Assembly: GCA_910579135.1 (NCBI GenBank)
Contig: CAJTTM010000003.1
Location: 1-64,000, forward strand
Source: an uncultured Erysipelotrichales bacterium
Lineage (GTDB): Bacteria; Bacillota_I; Bacilli_A; Erysipelotrichales; Coprobacillaceae
DNA length: 64,000 nucleotides
Reading direction: 5' to 3'
Positions 17,389-25,901 of this stretch are shown one piece after another. The first letter of the stretch is position 1, and each line of letters begins with the position of its first letter. The position numbers and the translations under genes were made by a program. The notes under the pieces are model-generated. The model saw only the letters and a program-made list of their open reading frames with translations. It searched no databases and was not told where the DNA came from.

Positions 17389-18068
17389 TATACATAACCT
17401 CCTATACTCGTATCTGTTTTAACACATCCATCTTCAATTAAAATTGTTCTCTTTTTATATTTTTGTACAATTTCTTTATCATGTGTAACAACAAGAACAG
17501 TTGTGTTATTTATTTCATTAACTCTCTCTAATAATTCAATAATCCCTTTTGAAGTATCTGGGTCAAGATTTCCAGTTGGTTCATCTGCGATTAAAACTTT
17601 TGGTCTATTCACAATAGCTCTAGCAATCGCTACACGTTGTTGTTCTCCCCCTGATAATTCATGAGGAAAAGAATAAGCTTTATCTTCTAAACCAACCATC
17701 TTTAATGTTCTTCTTACGTTTTTTCTAATTTGTTTTCTAGGTGTATCAATAACTTCTAATGCAAATGCAACATTTTCAAATACTGTTTTTTTAGGAAGTA
17801 ATCTGAAATTTTGGAATACAACTCCAATGTTCCTTCTAAAATATGGAACTTTTCTGTTCTTTATTTTAGAAACATCGACCCCTGCAACAATTACTTTACC
17901 TGAGGTTACTTTTTCTTCTCTATATAACAACTTAATAAAAGTTGATTTACCAGCACCAGTAGGTCCAATGACATAGACGAATTCCCCAGATGCAATATTT
18001 AAATTCATATTATTCACAGCACGAACACCTGTTTTATATATTTTGGTTACGTTTTGTATTTTAATCAT
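17388..18068 (-). CDS. ftsE: Cell division ATPase FtsE
   Basis: ABC ATPase of 226 residues with Walker A GPTGAGKST, signature LSGGEQQRVAIA and Walker B ADEPTGNLD. The Q-loop stretch GVVFQNFRLLPKKTV is characteristic of FtsE. It binds FtsX at the membrane. The ATG at 18068 has AGAGGTGAT upstream, and a TATAAT box is seen about 30 bases further up. It is the first gene of a two-gene operon ended by a strong terminator. Confidence 0.96.
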   Translation of the reverse strand: MIKIQNVTKIYKTGVRAVNNMNLNIASGEFVYVIGPTGAGKSTFIKLLYREEKVTSGKVIVAGVDVSKIKNRKVPYFRRNIGVVFQNFRLLPKKTVFENVAFALEVIDTPRKQIRKNVRRTLKMVGLEDKAYSFPHELSGGEQQRVAIARAIVNRPKVLIADEPTGNLDPDTSKGIIELLERVNEINNTTVLVVTHDKEIVQKYKKRTILIEDGCVKTDTSIGGYV

Positions 18069-18143
18069 TTTCTTATCATCACCTCTGTCATATTATAACA
18101 CAAAATATGTCTAAAAAAATGTTAAATATAGGTTTTTTGTTAT

Positions 18144-18171
18144 TTGTTTTCAAATTTGTTTATTGTATAAT
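18144..18171 (+). promoter_or_regulatory. Promoter of the zinc-ribbon gene
   Basis: TTGTTT, a 16-base spacer, TATAAT, 18 bases before the TTG start. Confidence 0.6.
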
Positions 18172-18189
18172 AACATTGAGGTGATAAAA

Positions 18190-18390
18190 TTGTTAAGAAA
18201 ATGTCCATACTGCCATCAAGAGATGAAAAACGACTGCTATTTAAAAGATAATGCTTCTACATTAAGTGATTATGTTATTATTGAAAAAGATGATGATTTT
18301 AAAAAGACACAACATATTGTGAAAGCTGCTATTTGTAAAAAATGTGGTTATATTGAATTATATGTAGATTTAAAAGAAAACGAAGATTAA
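18190..18390 (+). CDS. Small zinc-ribbon protein
   Basis: 66 residues starting with TTG at 18190, ten bases after the ribosome site GAGGTG; upstream codons fall inside the promoter. Two CxxC knuckles, CPYC near the N-terminus and CKKCGYIE near residue 50, form a rubredoxin-like zinc ribbon as in many small nucleic-acid or protein-binding proteins. It is divergent from ftsEX and has its own promoter and terminator. Specific function unknown. Confidence 0.75.
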   Translation: MLRKCPYCHQEMKNDCYLKDNASTLSDYVIIEKDDDFKKTQHIVKAAICKKCGYIELYVDLKENED

Positions 18391-18425
18391 AATACTGCAA
18401 ATCATAAACTTGCAGTATTTTTTAT
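18391..18425 (+). terminator. Terminator of the zinc-ribbon gene
   Basis: Ten-pair stem AATACTGCAA / TTGCAGTATT (18391-18400, 18410-18419) with a T run. Confidence 0.9.
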
Positions 18426-18512
18426 TATTTTTCTTTATTAAATGATTATAATCTATATTACCACTAACTATAGATAGTATTGTAATAATCAAAAATAGAA
18501 TTTATAAAATAT

Positions 18513-18722
18513 TTAATGAACATACTTCAATATATCCTCTTCCCTATTAATGCCAAATATATTTAATGCTAAAATATCTAAGGTCATTTCATTACTATTA
18601 TTGATTTTGTTAATAGCATAGTCTGATAATGAACCTAATTTTCTTATTAATAAATTAATAGTCATTTGAGCAGCTTTCTCTACTCTTCCCATCTCTTTTA
18701 ATTGTTCACATATCTCACACAT
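18513..18722 (-). CDS. Internal short form of Rpn copy 1 (candidate intragenic inhibitor)
   Basis: In frame with the nuclease gene, ATG at codon 205 is preceded by AGGAAAGGAG (18731-18740) with eight bases between, as good a site as that of any gene nearby. It would give a 69-residue protein (MCEICEQLKEMGRVEK to EEDILKYVH) equal to the C-terminal domain. For E. coli Rpn proteins, short C-terminal forms made from internal starts have been reported to inhibit the full-length enzyme. The same site is kept in copy 2. The start is seen; the role is inferred. Confidence 0.6.
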   Translation of the reverse strand: MCEICEQLKEMGRVEKAAQMTINLLIRKLGSLSDYAINKINNSNEMTLDILALNIFGINREEDILKYVH

Positions 18723-19334
18723 TTCAGTAACTCCTTTCCTTTCTTCTTTATAATATTTCATCCATTTCTTAAACACTTCACTATACATCTCATTTGGATC
18801 AATACAATGAAAATCATGGATTAATCTTCCTAGTACTGTTTCTCTGTCTTGATTATCTCCATTCACATATATCATCTCTTGTCCTGTACCGACTTTCTCT
18901 TCTGTTTCATCTATATAGCTATGTATATGATATATTGGTAATCCTCTTTTAAAATAATCTCCTTCGCATATGAAAATCATATAACCTTCTGGAACTTCTT
19001 CATATTCTGAACTTTTCTTTATTTCTTGTGTATCTATAAGACTCAAATTATATCTTCCTCTTTTTGGTGTCGCTCCTTTTTCTTTTCTCTGTATTTCTAC
19101 ATTGATTCTTATCTTTTCACTTTTGACATAAATATCAAACTGAGCTTCTCTTCCTTTGATATTGCTCATATAATGTTCAACATGATGTTCATCAATATGT
19201 ATATGTCTTCCTAGTATGATATCAATGATTTCATTAACACATTCCCTATGACCAAAGACAACTTTGATCATAGGAGAATGAAATAAAGTCATAGACTTAA
19301 TAAGGGATAAAACATCTTGATTTTTATTGACCAT
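18513..19334 (-). CDS. Rpn-family PD-(D/E)XK nuclease, copy 1
   Basis: 273 residues of the Rpn/YhgA-like family, often labelled transposase but known in E. coli as recombination-promoting nucleases and recently linked to phage defence. The nuclease core shows Asp67 (QFDIYV) and E80-I-Q82-R-K84. The first 95 residues are nearly identical to copy 2 at 33532, with the same upstream leader. The middle (about 115-150) and C-terminal parts differ. A strong ribosome site and ATG occur inside the gene at codon 205. The main start at 19334 has AGGAGGT upstream, partly covered by a conserved leader hairpin. The gene faces an AIM24-like gene in the same direction. Confidence 0.88.
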   Translation of the reverse strand: MVNKNQDVLSLIKSMTLFHSPMIKVVFGHRECVNEIIDIILGRHIHIDEHHVEHYMSNIKGREAQFDIYVKSEKIRINVEIQRKEKGATPKRGRYNLSLIDTQEIKKSSEYEEVPEGYMIFICEGDYFKRGLPIYHIHSYIDETEEKVGTGQEMIYVNGDNQDRETVLGRLIHDFHCIDPNEMYSEVFKKWMKYYKEERKGVTEMCEICEQLKEMGRVEKAAQMTINLLIRKLGSLSDYAINKINNSNEMTLDILALNIFGINREEDILKYVH

Positions 19335-19478
19335 AAATTTATACCTCCTATTATTCTATACTAATAAAAAGAGGCTTTTTCTTTTTTTAAATATATAATT
19401 TCATAATATGAAAATATAGACTTCTATAAACTATTATAAGAGTATAAAACAGAGTTGTCATTGGATATTTTGTCCAAT
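19335..19478 (-). promoter_or_regulatory. Promoter and leader of rpn copy 1, shared with copy 2
   Basis: On the minus strand: palindrome TTGGACA-aaa-TATCCAA (19478-19461), then ATGACA (19461-19456), a 17-base spacer and TATAAT (19438-19433). The leader contains CCTC...TATTA pairing with TAATAGGAGG, which could hide the ribosome site. The region is almost identical to 33390-33531. Confidence 0.7.
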
Positions 19479-19510
19479 AAAAAAAAGAAGCTAAATTTTC
19501 ATAGCTTCTT
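19479..19510 (-). terminator. Terminator of the AIM24-like gene
   Basis: Stem AAGAAGCTA / TAGCTTCTT (19485-19493, 19502-19510) followed by a T run on the minus strand. Confidence 0.85.
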
Positions 19511-19516
19511 ACTTTA

Positions 19517-20191
19517 TTATTTAGCTGGCATAAATCCTGCAAGTGTTCCTGCAATCGCACTAATAGGCATTGTCTGTAAGTAAACCTTACCTGGACCTGT
19601 AATAACAGTGTTAAAGAATCCTTCTCCACCAAGCATCTTATTTTTAAATCCAGATACACTTTGGATTTCCATTTTACAAGTTGCATCCATCATTGCTAAA
19701 TATCCAGTGTCAACTACAATCTGTTGCCCTGGAGCTAAATCGTAATCAACTAAACAACCATCAATTTCTACAAATAATGCTCCATTCCCTGAGAATTTAC
19801 TCATGATAAATCCTTCTCCACCAAACATACCTGCAGAAAACTTTTTAGAGAAGAAAGTTGTTCTTTCTACTCCTTCTTCACTAGCTAAGAAAGCTGATTT
19901 TTGAACAACAATTTCTTTTCCAGGTTCAATATCAATCTTTCTAATTTCTCCTGGGAAAGATGATGCAAATGCAATTTTACCATCAGCCTCAGCAGTATAA
20001 CGATTTAAAAACATTGTTTCTCCAGAAAACATTCTTCCAAGAGCTTTTCCAAATCCACCATTACTTGTTGTTTCCATATTCATACATGGATCCATCCATG
20101 CCATTGCTCCACTATCGCTTAACATAGCTTCCCCTCTATTTAAATGACAAATAACAACTGGAAATGGTGTTCCTTTAATTTCAAATTCCAT
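19517..20191 (-). CDS. AIM24/TIGR00266 family protein
   Basis: 224 residues of the beta-rich AIM24 fold. Repeats of GGEGF with hydrophobic strands occur (FGGEGFIMSKFSG, LGGEGFFNTVITG), and the segment GETMFLNRYTA matches the family. The C-terminus ends in the usual Gly/Ala stretch (SAIAGTLAGFMPAK). These proteins are widespread in Firmicutes and their biochemical role is not settled; a trypsin-like label sometimes given has no catalytic support. It has its own ribosome site (GGAGGAAG) and terminator. Confidence 0.85.
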   Translation of the reverse strand: MEFEIKGTPFPVVICHLNRGEAMLSDSGAMAWMDPCMNMETTSNGGFGKALGRMFSGETMFLNRYTAEADGKIAFASSFPGEIRKIDIEPGKEIVVQKSAFLASEEGVERTTFFSKKFSAGMFGGEGFIMSKFSGNGALFVEIDGCLVDYDLAPGQQIVVDTGYLAMMDATCKMEIQSVSGFKNKMLGGEGFFNTVITGPGKVYLQTMPISAIAGTLAGFMPAK

Positions 20192-20227
20192 TTTTCTTCC
20201 TCCTATATAAAAATAGTATACTAAAAA

Positions 20228-21037
20228 TTAAATATATTTACAAATAATTGTTAGAAAAATTCCTGTAATTATACTACAAATTAAAAGTAATCCTATGATT
20301 TTACCAATAATTTTAATACCTGCTTTATTTTGAACTAATACAATTAATCCCATACCACCATTTGTCATTAACCCTGAAATTAAAGAAGCAAAACTTAGTA
20401 ACTGTTGAGTATAAAGTTGACTCAAGACAATACTTACGACACAATGAGGAATTAGTCCAAAGATTGAGGATATAACAGGCTGTAACATACTTTGATTTAA
20501 TAAAAGAACTGATAATTGTTTTTGTCCTATAAAATTAAATAAGTAAGATAGAAGAATATGTACTACAATAATAAACACATAAACTTTCATTGTTCTTTCT
20601 ATAACACATTTCATTAATGAATGTTCATTATGATGATATGTAATGCTGGTTTTATCAATTTTACTCTTTACAAATAAATCAATTAAATAGCCAAATAAAA
20701 CTCCTAAAATAAGTTTTAAAACAATTATATAAATAGTAGTAGAATAAGATTCTGGAGAAGCTAACAGTAGTGGAATCGCTTCATCACTAGTTGCTATATA
20801 GACACTTATTAAAGTTCCAATGCTCACTTTTCCCTCTAAAAATAACAAACTCACAACTACACTTATTCCACATTGTGGAATAATTCCTAATATAGCTCCA
20901 TATAATGGCCCCAAATCTTTAATTTTATCAAATATATCTAATTGATGTCTTTCCAAATATTCTAAAACAAAATACATGAAAAAAAGCATTGGTAACATCA
21001 TGATTGTTTCTTCTAAAACTTCCACTATGATTTCCAT
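20228..21037 (-). CDS. Putative metal or arsenic-type membrane transporter (PF11449-like)
   Basis: 269 residues with about eight hydrophobic segments arranged as two halves that mirror each other: LGIIPQCGISVVVSLL near residue 53 and FGLIPHCVVSIVLSQL near 196, each followed by a Gly-rich stretch. The Pro-(Gln/His)-Cys signature in both halves is that of the putative heavy-metal exporters related to ArsP. A soluble linker with HHNEHS lies between the halves. Substrate is unknown; manganese or another divalent metal is possible. It is shorter than the ten-segment family type. It stands alone between AIM24 and HAD genes. Confidence 0.7.
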   Translation of the reverse strand: MEIIVEVLEETIMMLPMLFFMYFVLEYLERHQLDIFDKIKDLGPLYGAILGIIPQCGISVVVSLLFLEGKVSIGTLISVYIATSDEAIPLLLASPESYSTTIYIIVLKLILGVLFGYLIDLFVKSKIDKTSITYHHNEHSLMKCVIERTMKVYVFIIVVHILLSYLFNFIGQKQLSVLLLNQSMLQPVISSIFGLIPHCVVSIVLSQLYTQQLLSFASLISGLMTNGGMGLIVLVQNKAGIKIIGKIIGLLLICSIITGIFLTIICKYI

Positions 21038-21088
21038 AACATCATCTCCAATGCTTATATTTTACACATTTATCAAAAAAAGTCATCA

Positions 21089-21919
21089 TTAAATTAACTT
21101 TAATTCATTCATTATTTTATAAATCCCCTCATTATCAGGATCATCAAAGAAATAACTAGCCTCTTTCTTTAATGCTTCACATGCATCTTTATAGACAACT
21201 CCAACTTCAGCCTCTTTAATCATTTCATAATCATTCATACTATCTCCAAAAGCAATTGTATCTTGCATTTTGCCATTGAAATGATTAACAACTCTTAAAA
21301 TCCCATCCGCTTTTGTACAATTCTTAATAATGATTTCTCCATTAACATATTCATCTTCTTCTTTAGAGAAACATACAATATTAAAATAATCCTCTAAGAA
21401 TTTTACACAATTAAAGAAGTCTTCTTTATGAGGAGCAATAAAACATACCTTTGTTACTCCTGTATTTAAAATATTAAAGTCGTTAATTGGTAATCTGTGT
21501 TCACCTTGTCTTCTTAATTTAAAAAATCTTTGTAATTCTAAATTCTCTGTAGCATGTCTATTATCAAAGAATTTTGTAACTCCAGCTGTTTCATAAATAG
21601 CATTCTTTGTTTCTAAACTAAATAAAATATGATTATTAATAAATAAAGTCATTACTTCACTTAACAGATATTGATTAATAATATTTTCAAAAATAAACTC
21701 ACCATCAACAATCACAAATCCCCCTGCACTACAAACAACTCCATCAAATCCAATATTTAAAATATCATCCATAATAGATGTTGGAGCTCTACCAGTACAT
21801 AAAAAGGCTTTATTTCCATTTTTTCTAGCTGTTTGAATCGCTTGTTTTGTTTTTTCTGTAATTACTCTTGATTTTCCAGATAATGTACCATCTATATCAA
21901 AAAATAAAAATTTCCCCAT
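21089..21919 (-). CDS. HAD-superfamily Cof-type phosphatase
   Basis: 276-residue cytoplasmic hydrolase of class IIB. The motifs are DIDGT (residues 8-12), CTGRAPT, the Lys of NCTKADGI, and GDSMNDYEM near the C-terminus. These enzymes remove phosphate from sugar phosphates, nucleotides or flavin/pyridoxal phosphates. The substrate cannot be told. The ATG at 21919 has a GGAGG site upstream. It is followed by about 80 bases without a gene. Confidence 0.92.
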   Translation of the reverse strand: MGKFLFFDIDGTLSGKSRVITEKTKQAIQTARKNGNKAFLCTGRAPTSIMDDILNIGFDGVVCSAGGFVIVDGEFIFENIINQYLLSEVMTLFINNHILFSLETKNAIYETAGVTKFFDNRHATENLELQRFFKLRRQGEHRLPINDFNILNTGVTKVCFIAPHKEDFFNCVKFLEDYFNIVCFSKEEDEYVNGEIIIKNCTKADGILRVVNHFNGKMQDTIAFGDSMNDYEMIKEAEVGVVYKDACEALKKEASYFFDDPDNEGIYKIMNELKLI

Positions 21920-21980
21920 ATCTATACCTCCGTTAAAAGATTATAAAGTATTTTATAAAAAATGCAAAAAAATTACTCAA

Positions 21981-22007
21981 ATAGAAAAAAACAGCAATTG
22001 CTGTTTT
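21981..22007 (-). terminator. Terminator of pdp operon, overlapping its stop codon
   Basis: Perfect 20-base palindrome AAAACAGCAATTGCTGTTTT (21988-22007), T run on the minus strand. Confidence 0.85.
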
Positions 22008-23307
22008 AAATGAATATATCATCTATTAATGATGGCTTTTGAACTGGGTCTTGACTAAAAACAAATGCATCTAAAATTTGTTCTTTAAGTTCATAACTTA
22101 ATCCTTTATTAGTATGAACATAAACCAATGTTTCACCTTTTTTACAATAATCAGATATCTTCTTATTAAGAACAAGACCTACACTATAATCAATACTATC
22201 ATCTTTCGTTTCTCTTCCTCCACCTAGTTTCATTGAAACAAGTCCTAATGTAAGAGCATGTAAATCTTTTATATATCCAAAGCTTGTTGATTTAACTTCA
22301 ATGATTTCTTTAGCTTCTTTAAATTTTTGAGGATTCTCTATATAAGTTTCATCTCCGCCTTGAGCCTTAACCATTTCTTTTAATTTATGAATAGCTTTTT
22401 TGTTATCAATTGTTTCTTGTAACATCTTTCTTGCTTGAATAAGATTATCACTCATATGTGCCTGCATCAACATATGGCTTCCAGCAATTAAACATAATTC
22501 TAATAAATCACTAGGTCCATTTCCATTTAATGTTTCTATTGCCTCTTTAACCTCTAAACTGTTTCCAATCGCATTCCCTAAAGGCTGATTCATATTAGAA
22601 ATAATAGCCCTTGTATCTCTTCCTAATGATTTTCCTATTTCAATCATTGTTCTAGCAAGCTCTTTTGCATCCTCCTTGGTTTTCATAAAAGCACCTTCAC
22701 CATATTTGACATCTAATAAAATAGTATCACTACCAGCTGCTAATTTTTTAGACATAATAGAAGACGCAATTAAAGGAATACAAGCAACAGTCGCAGTTAC
22801 ATCACGTAAAGCATACATTTTTTTATCAGCTGGAACTAAATGTCCATTTTGTCCCATTATCGCAATTTGAATATCATTGACCTGTTTTATAAACTGTTCT
22901 TCACTCATATCAATACTTAGATGAGGAATAGATTCTAATTTATCTAATGTCCCACCAGTATGTCCAAGACCTCTACCACTCATTTTCGCAACAGGAACAT
23001 GGCAAGCAGCGACTAATGGTGCTAATACTAATGATGTTTTATCGCCTACACCACCAGTACTATGTTTATCAACTTTTATTCCATTAATTTGACTTAAATC
23101 AATAATATCTCCACTATACATCATTTCTTTTGTAAGATAAGCAGTTTCTTCTTTATCTAATCCTTTAAAGCAAATTGCCATCATCAAAGCACTCATTTGA
23201 TAATCTGGAATTTCCTCTTTAACATATCCTTGAATAATAAAATGTATTTCTTCTTCTGTAAGTTTTGATCCATCTTTTTTCTTTTGGATTAAATCAACCA
23301 TTCTCAT
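22006..23307 (-). CDS. pdp: Pyrimidine-nucleoside phosphorylase
   Basis: 433-residue enzyme splitting uridine, deoxyuridine or thymidine to base and (deoxy)ribose 1-phosphate. The glycosyltransferase-3 signature KVDKHSTGGVGDKTSL, the phosphate site KMSGRGLGHTGGTLDK and a C-terminal domain beginning near residue 340 are all present. Length matches the Bacillus enzyme. It lies 13 bases after the HD-domain gene and shares that unit with fmt. With UraA it forms a pyrimidine salvage route. Confidence 0.95.
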   Translation of the reverse strand: MRMVDLIQKKKDGSKLTEEEIHFIIQGYVKEEIPDYQMSALMMAICFKGLDKEETAYLTKEMMYSGDIIDLSQINGIKVDKHSTGGVGDKTSLVLAPLVAACHVPVAKMSGRGLGHTGGTLDKLESIPHLSIDMSEEQFIKQVNDIQIAIMGQNGHLVPADKKMYALRDVTATVACIPLIASSIMSKKLAAGSDTILLDVKYGEGAFMKTKEDAKELARTMIEIGKSLGRDTRAIISNMNQPLGNAIGNSLEVKEAIETLNGNGPSDLLELCLIAGSHMLMQAHMSDNLIQARKMLQETIDNKKAIHKLKEMVKAQGGDETYIENPQKFKEAKEIIEVKSTSFGYIKDLHALTLGLVSMKLGGGRETKDDSIDYSVGLVLNKKISDYCKKGETLVYVHTNKGLSYELKEQILDAFVFSQDPVQKPSLIDDIFI

Positions 23308-23320
23308 ATATTTTTACCTC

Positions 23321-23809
23321 TCAATCTTTAGAAGTTAAAAACATTGTTTTAAAAATATATTTACCTGTTCTTGTCTTAAATATATTTTTATATACTTTTT
23401 CACATTGTTCATAAGAACTATTATTTTCATACATATTGACTAAAAAATCAGCTTCAACTAAGATTTGATAATCTATTCCATCAATACAATCATAAGTATG
23501 ATGATGCCCTATTAAATAACATACTCTATCAGTAATCTCTTTATCATAATAATCTTTCATTATCTCTAAAGCAATAGTAGGTCCTAATTCTTCTTGATGA
23601 TGACCTGCACTATCTCCATATATACGATAACTTTCTTTAATCCCTATATCATGTAAAATAGCAGATATCTCTAATATATATAAAGTTCTTTCATCAATAT
23701 TTTCTTTAATTCCAATTAGCTTTGAAAAGCTATGAACCTTTAATAAATGTTGTATATGTTTAGGATTCCCTTTTTCATATTCTATTGCTTGAATCATCAA
23801 TTCTTCCAT
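23321..23809 (-). CDS. HD-domain phosphohydrolase
   Basis: 162 residues with the HD metal site ISAILHDIGI, upstream His in HIQHLLKVHS, and further His in GHHQEE and IGHHHTYD. Such stand-alone HD proteins hydrolyse nucleotides or related phosphates. The ATG shares one base with the fmt stop (TAATG), so it is coupled to fmt, and pdp follows. A link to nucleotide salvage is plausible from context only. Confidence 0.85.
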   Translation of the reverse strand: MEELMIQAIEYEKGNPKHIQHLLKVHSFSKLIGIKENIDERTLYILEISAILHDIGIKESYRIYGDSAGHHQEELGPTIALEIMKDYYDKEITDRVCYLIGHHHTYDCIDGIDYQILVEADFLVNMYENNSSYEQCEKVYKNIFKTRTGKYIFKTMFLTSKD

Positions 23810-24759
23810 TATTCAAACTTTTCTCCCACTTCAAAAATAGAACGTCCATTCAAATAATCCTTAACACTCATTCTTTTCTTACCTGCAACTTGAAGTTCAG
23901 TAATTAAATAAACACCATCATTGACCTTAACTCCAATCGCATCCTTAAATATTTTTATAATTGTTCCATTCTCTTCATGTCCATGATGTTTCATTACATT
24001 TTCACATACATGAACTTTTCCAGTCCATATCTTTACATTGACTCCATTATAAACACTATAACTTCCAGGCCATGGATTTGTTCCTCTCACTTTATTATAA
24101 ACTTGTAATGCTGTTAAATTCCAATCTATACGTTCATCTTCTCTAGATAAAGTTTTTGCATATGTAACTAAAGTTTCATCTTGAGGAATACTTTGATTTG
24201 TTTGTTCTAAAATGGATGGTAAAGTTTCTTTTAAAAGTTCAGCTCCTAAAACACTTAAACGATCATATAATATTCCAACATTATCATCATCTAAAATATC
24301 AGTTTCTTTTTGACTAATCATATTTCCTGCATCCATTTTTTTTACCATATACATAATTGTTACACCTGTCTTTTTTTCTCCATCAATAATAGCTTGATGT
24401 ACTGGTGCACCACCTCTATATTTTGGAAGTAAAGAAGCATGAACATTTACACAGCCTAATTTTGGTATATCTAAAAGAGCTTGTGGAATAATTTGTCCAT
24501 ACGCTGCTGTAATAATTAAATCAGGTTTTAAGTCAATAATATCTTGATAATCCTCCCTTATTTTTTGAGGTTGGATAACTGGTATATCATATTTTAATGC
24601 CTCTTCTTTAACTTCTGGCATTGTTAAAATCTTTTTTCTTCCAACAAATCTATCTGGTTGGCTTACAACTCCTACAACATTATAATGATTTTCTATTAAC
24701 ATCTTTAAAACTTCTTTAGAAAAAGATGCTGTTCCCATAAATACTATTCTTTCATCCAT
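23809..24759 (-). CDS. fmt: Methionyl-tRNA formyltransferase
   Basis: 316-residue enzyme that formylates initiator Met-tRNA. The N-terminal formyltransferase domain has VFMGTASFSK and the catalytic HASLLPKYRGGAP with Asn-His-Asp geometry. The C-terminal beta domain (about 205-316) is complete (NPWPGSYSVYNG). I choose the ATG at 24759 after GAGAGTGA; a TTG two codons earlier overlaps that site. No def or priA is adjacent, unlike in many genomes. Confidence 0.95.
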   Translation of the reverse strand: MDERIVFMGTASFSKEVLKMLIENHYNVVGVVSQPDRFVGRKKILTMPEVKEEALKYDIPVIQPQKIREDYQDIIDLKPDLIITAAYGQIIPQALLDIPKLGCVNVHASLLPKYRGGAPVHQAIIDGEKKTGVTIMYMVKKMDAGNMISQKETDILDDDNVGILYDRLSVLGAELLKETLPSILEQTNQSIPQDETLVTYAKTLSREDERIDWNLTALQVYNKVRGTNPWPGSYSVYNGVNVKIWTGKVHVCENVMKHHGHEENGTIIKIFKDAIGVKVNDGVYLITELQVAGKKRMSVKDYLNGRSIFEVGEKFE

Positions 24760-24782
24760 ATTCAATCACTCTCTTTCATCCA

Positions 24783-25079
24783 TTAGTATACCACAATTAC
24801 AAAAAGCATACTAATAATTTGAGAGAAAACATAAACAATACCTTCAATGATTTTTACAATGATTTGACTTACTTCTTTCATAAATAAAGAGATTTTGTTA
24901 TCTTCTCTATCAATGACACTTCCATAACTTACTGTTTCAGTATTTTGACTTACTTTTTCTTCAAATTTATCAATATTTCTATTTAAAAAAGTTTGTTCTA
25001 CATTATGATTTCCAAAGTATATTTGACCTATGCATAAAATAAACAATACAATGACAATATCTATAACATACTGTTTCAT
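24783..25079 (-). CDS. Small bitopic membrane protein next to spoIIP
   Basis: 98 residues with hydrophobic ends (about 4-22 and 70-98) and a charged middle (NIDKFEEKVSQNTETV). Its ATG overlaps the spoIIP stop by four bases (ATGA), so it is coupled to that gene. I do not recognise the family. The coupling suggests a role in the forespore or in engulfment, but this is inference. Confidence 0.65.
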   Translation of the reverse strand: MKQYVIDIVIVLFILCIGQIYFGNHNVEQTFLNRNIDKFEEKVSQNTETVSYGSVIDREDNKISLFMKEVSQIIVKIIEGIVYVFSQIISMLFVIVVY

Positions 25080-25795
25080 GATAAATAACTATCTATAGCA
25101 CTTGATAAAATGATAAGAGAATTTTTAACTTCAGCATAGGTATTTTGATTAGCCCCTACTTCAATAAGAAACATGTTTTTTGCGACATGTTGGTTATAAT
25201 GACTATTCTTTACATAAACGCCTTTACATAAACCTGGAACTTTATTATTGATAAGTTTTGTTAGCTTTTCAGCTTTTTCTTTAGTTTGAGGGTAATTTGA
25301 ACTTGTTTTTCCTACTACGAATAAAAGTTTAGCATAACTCTTTGAACCATTTGTAAGAGTAGATACACTTTTCTTGATTGAATCTCTATGAAAGTCTATT
25401 AACATATCAAATGCTCCATGTTTATTGATTGCTTGTCTAGTAAACATCCTTGATACAGTATATGAATAACGATAGTTAATTTTTCTTTCATTCTTATATT
25501 TTTCAAAATCATTGGTTTCATAGACTACTTCATATCCTTTATTCTCTAATAATTTCATTAAATATTTGCTCCCTTCTTTAACTGAATTTGTTTGATACCC
25601 TTCTATTTGATGAGTATTATAAATATAAATTGATTTTCCATTCTTTTTCTTCTTTGAAACTTGTTGAACACCTTCTTCTTTTTTTTCTTTACTTGCATGA
25701 CTTAATGTTTCACTATAAACTTTTGGATATGGCATGTTAATAAACAATATAGCTACTATAACTATCTTTATTAATATCTGTATATTCTTATTCAT
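25076..25795 (-). CDS. spoIIP: Stage II sporulation protein P (peptidoglycan hydrolase)
   Basis: 239 residues. An N-terminal membrane anchor (about 4-22) is followed by a linker with the Lys-rich stretch KEKKEEG and the SpoIIP catalytic domain. Its marks are IYNTHQIEGY, LIDFHRDS and MFLIEVGANQNTYAEV, which match the zinc-ligand motifs of the family. In Bacillus it is an amidase and endopeptidase that works with SpoIID and SpoIIM during engulfment. Start at the ATG at 25795 with GGAGGGAG upstream. It is shorter than the Bacillus protein. It is followed in the same direction by the small membrane gene; gpr lies upstream. Confidence 0.88.
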   Translation of the reverse strand: MNKNIQILIKIVIVAILFINMPYPKVYSETLSHASKEKKEEGVQQVSKKKKNGKSIYIYNTHQIEGYQTNSVKEGSKYLMKLLENKGYEVVYETNDFEKYKNERKINYRYSYTVSRMFTRQAINKHGAFDMLIDFHRDSIKKSVSTLTNGSKSYAKLLFVVGKTSSNYPQTKEKAEKLTKLINNKVPGLCKGVYVKNSHYNQHVAKNMFLIEVGANQNTYAEVKNSLIILSSAIDSYLS

Positions 25796-25865
25796 ATACT
25801 CCCTCCTTTTACTATACATACTAACTTATGCAAAAGAAAAAGAATTAAGTACTTTATTTCACATT

Positions 25866-25900
25866 TTTTAAAAAAACAGCAGTTCATAATGTCTGCTGTT
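25866..25900 (-). terminator. Terminator of gpr
   Basis: Stem AACAGCAG / CTGCTGTT (25875-25882, 25893-25900) with a T run on the minus strand. Confidence 0.85.
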
Positions 25901-25901
25901 A

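Noticed and set aside
18513..19334. Insertion sequence with Rpn as transposase
   Set aside because: The two rpn copies share an upstream leader but show no terminal inverted repeats or target duplication around the genes; the shared region fits duplication or conversion better.
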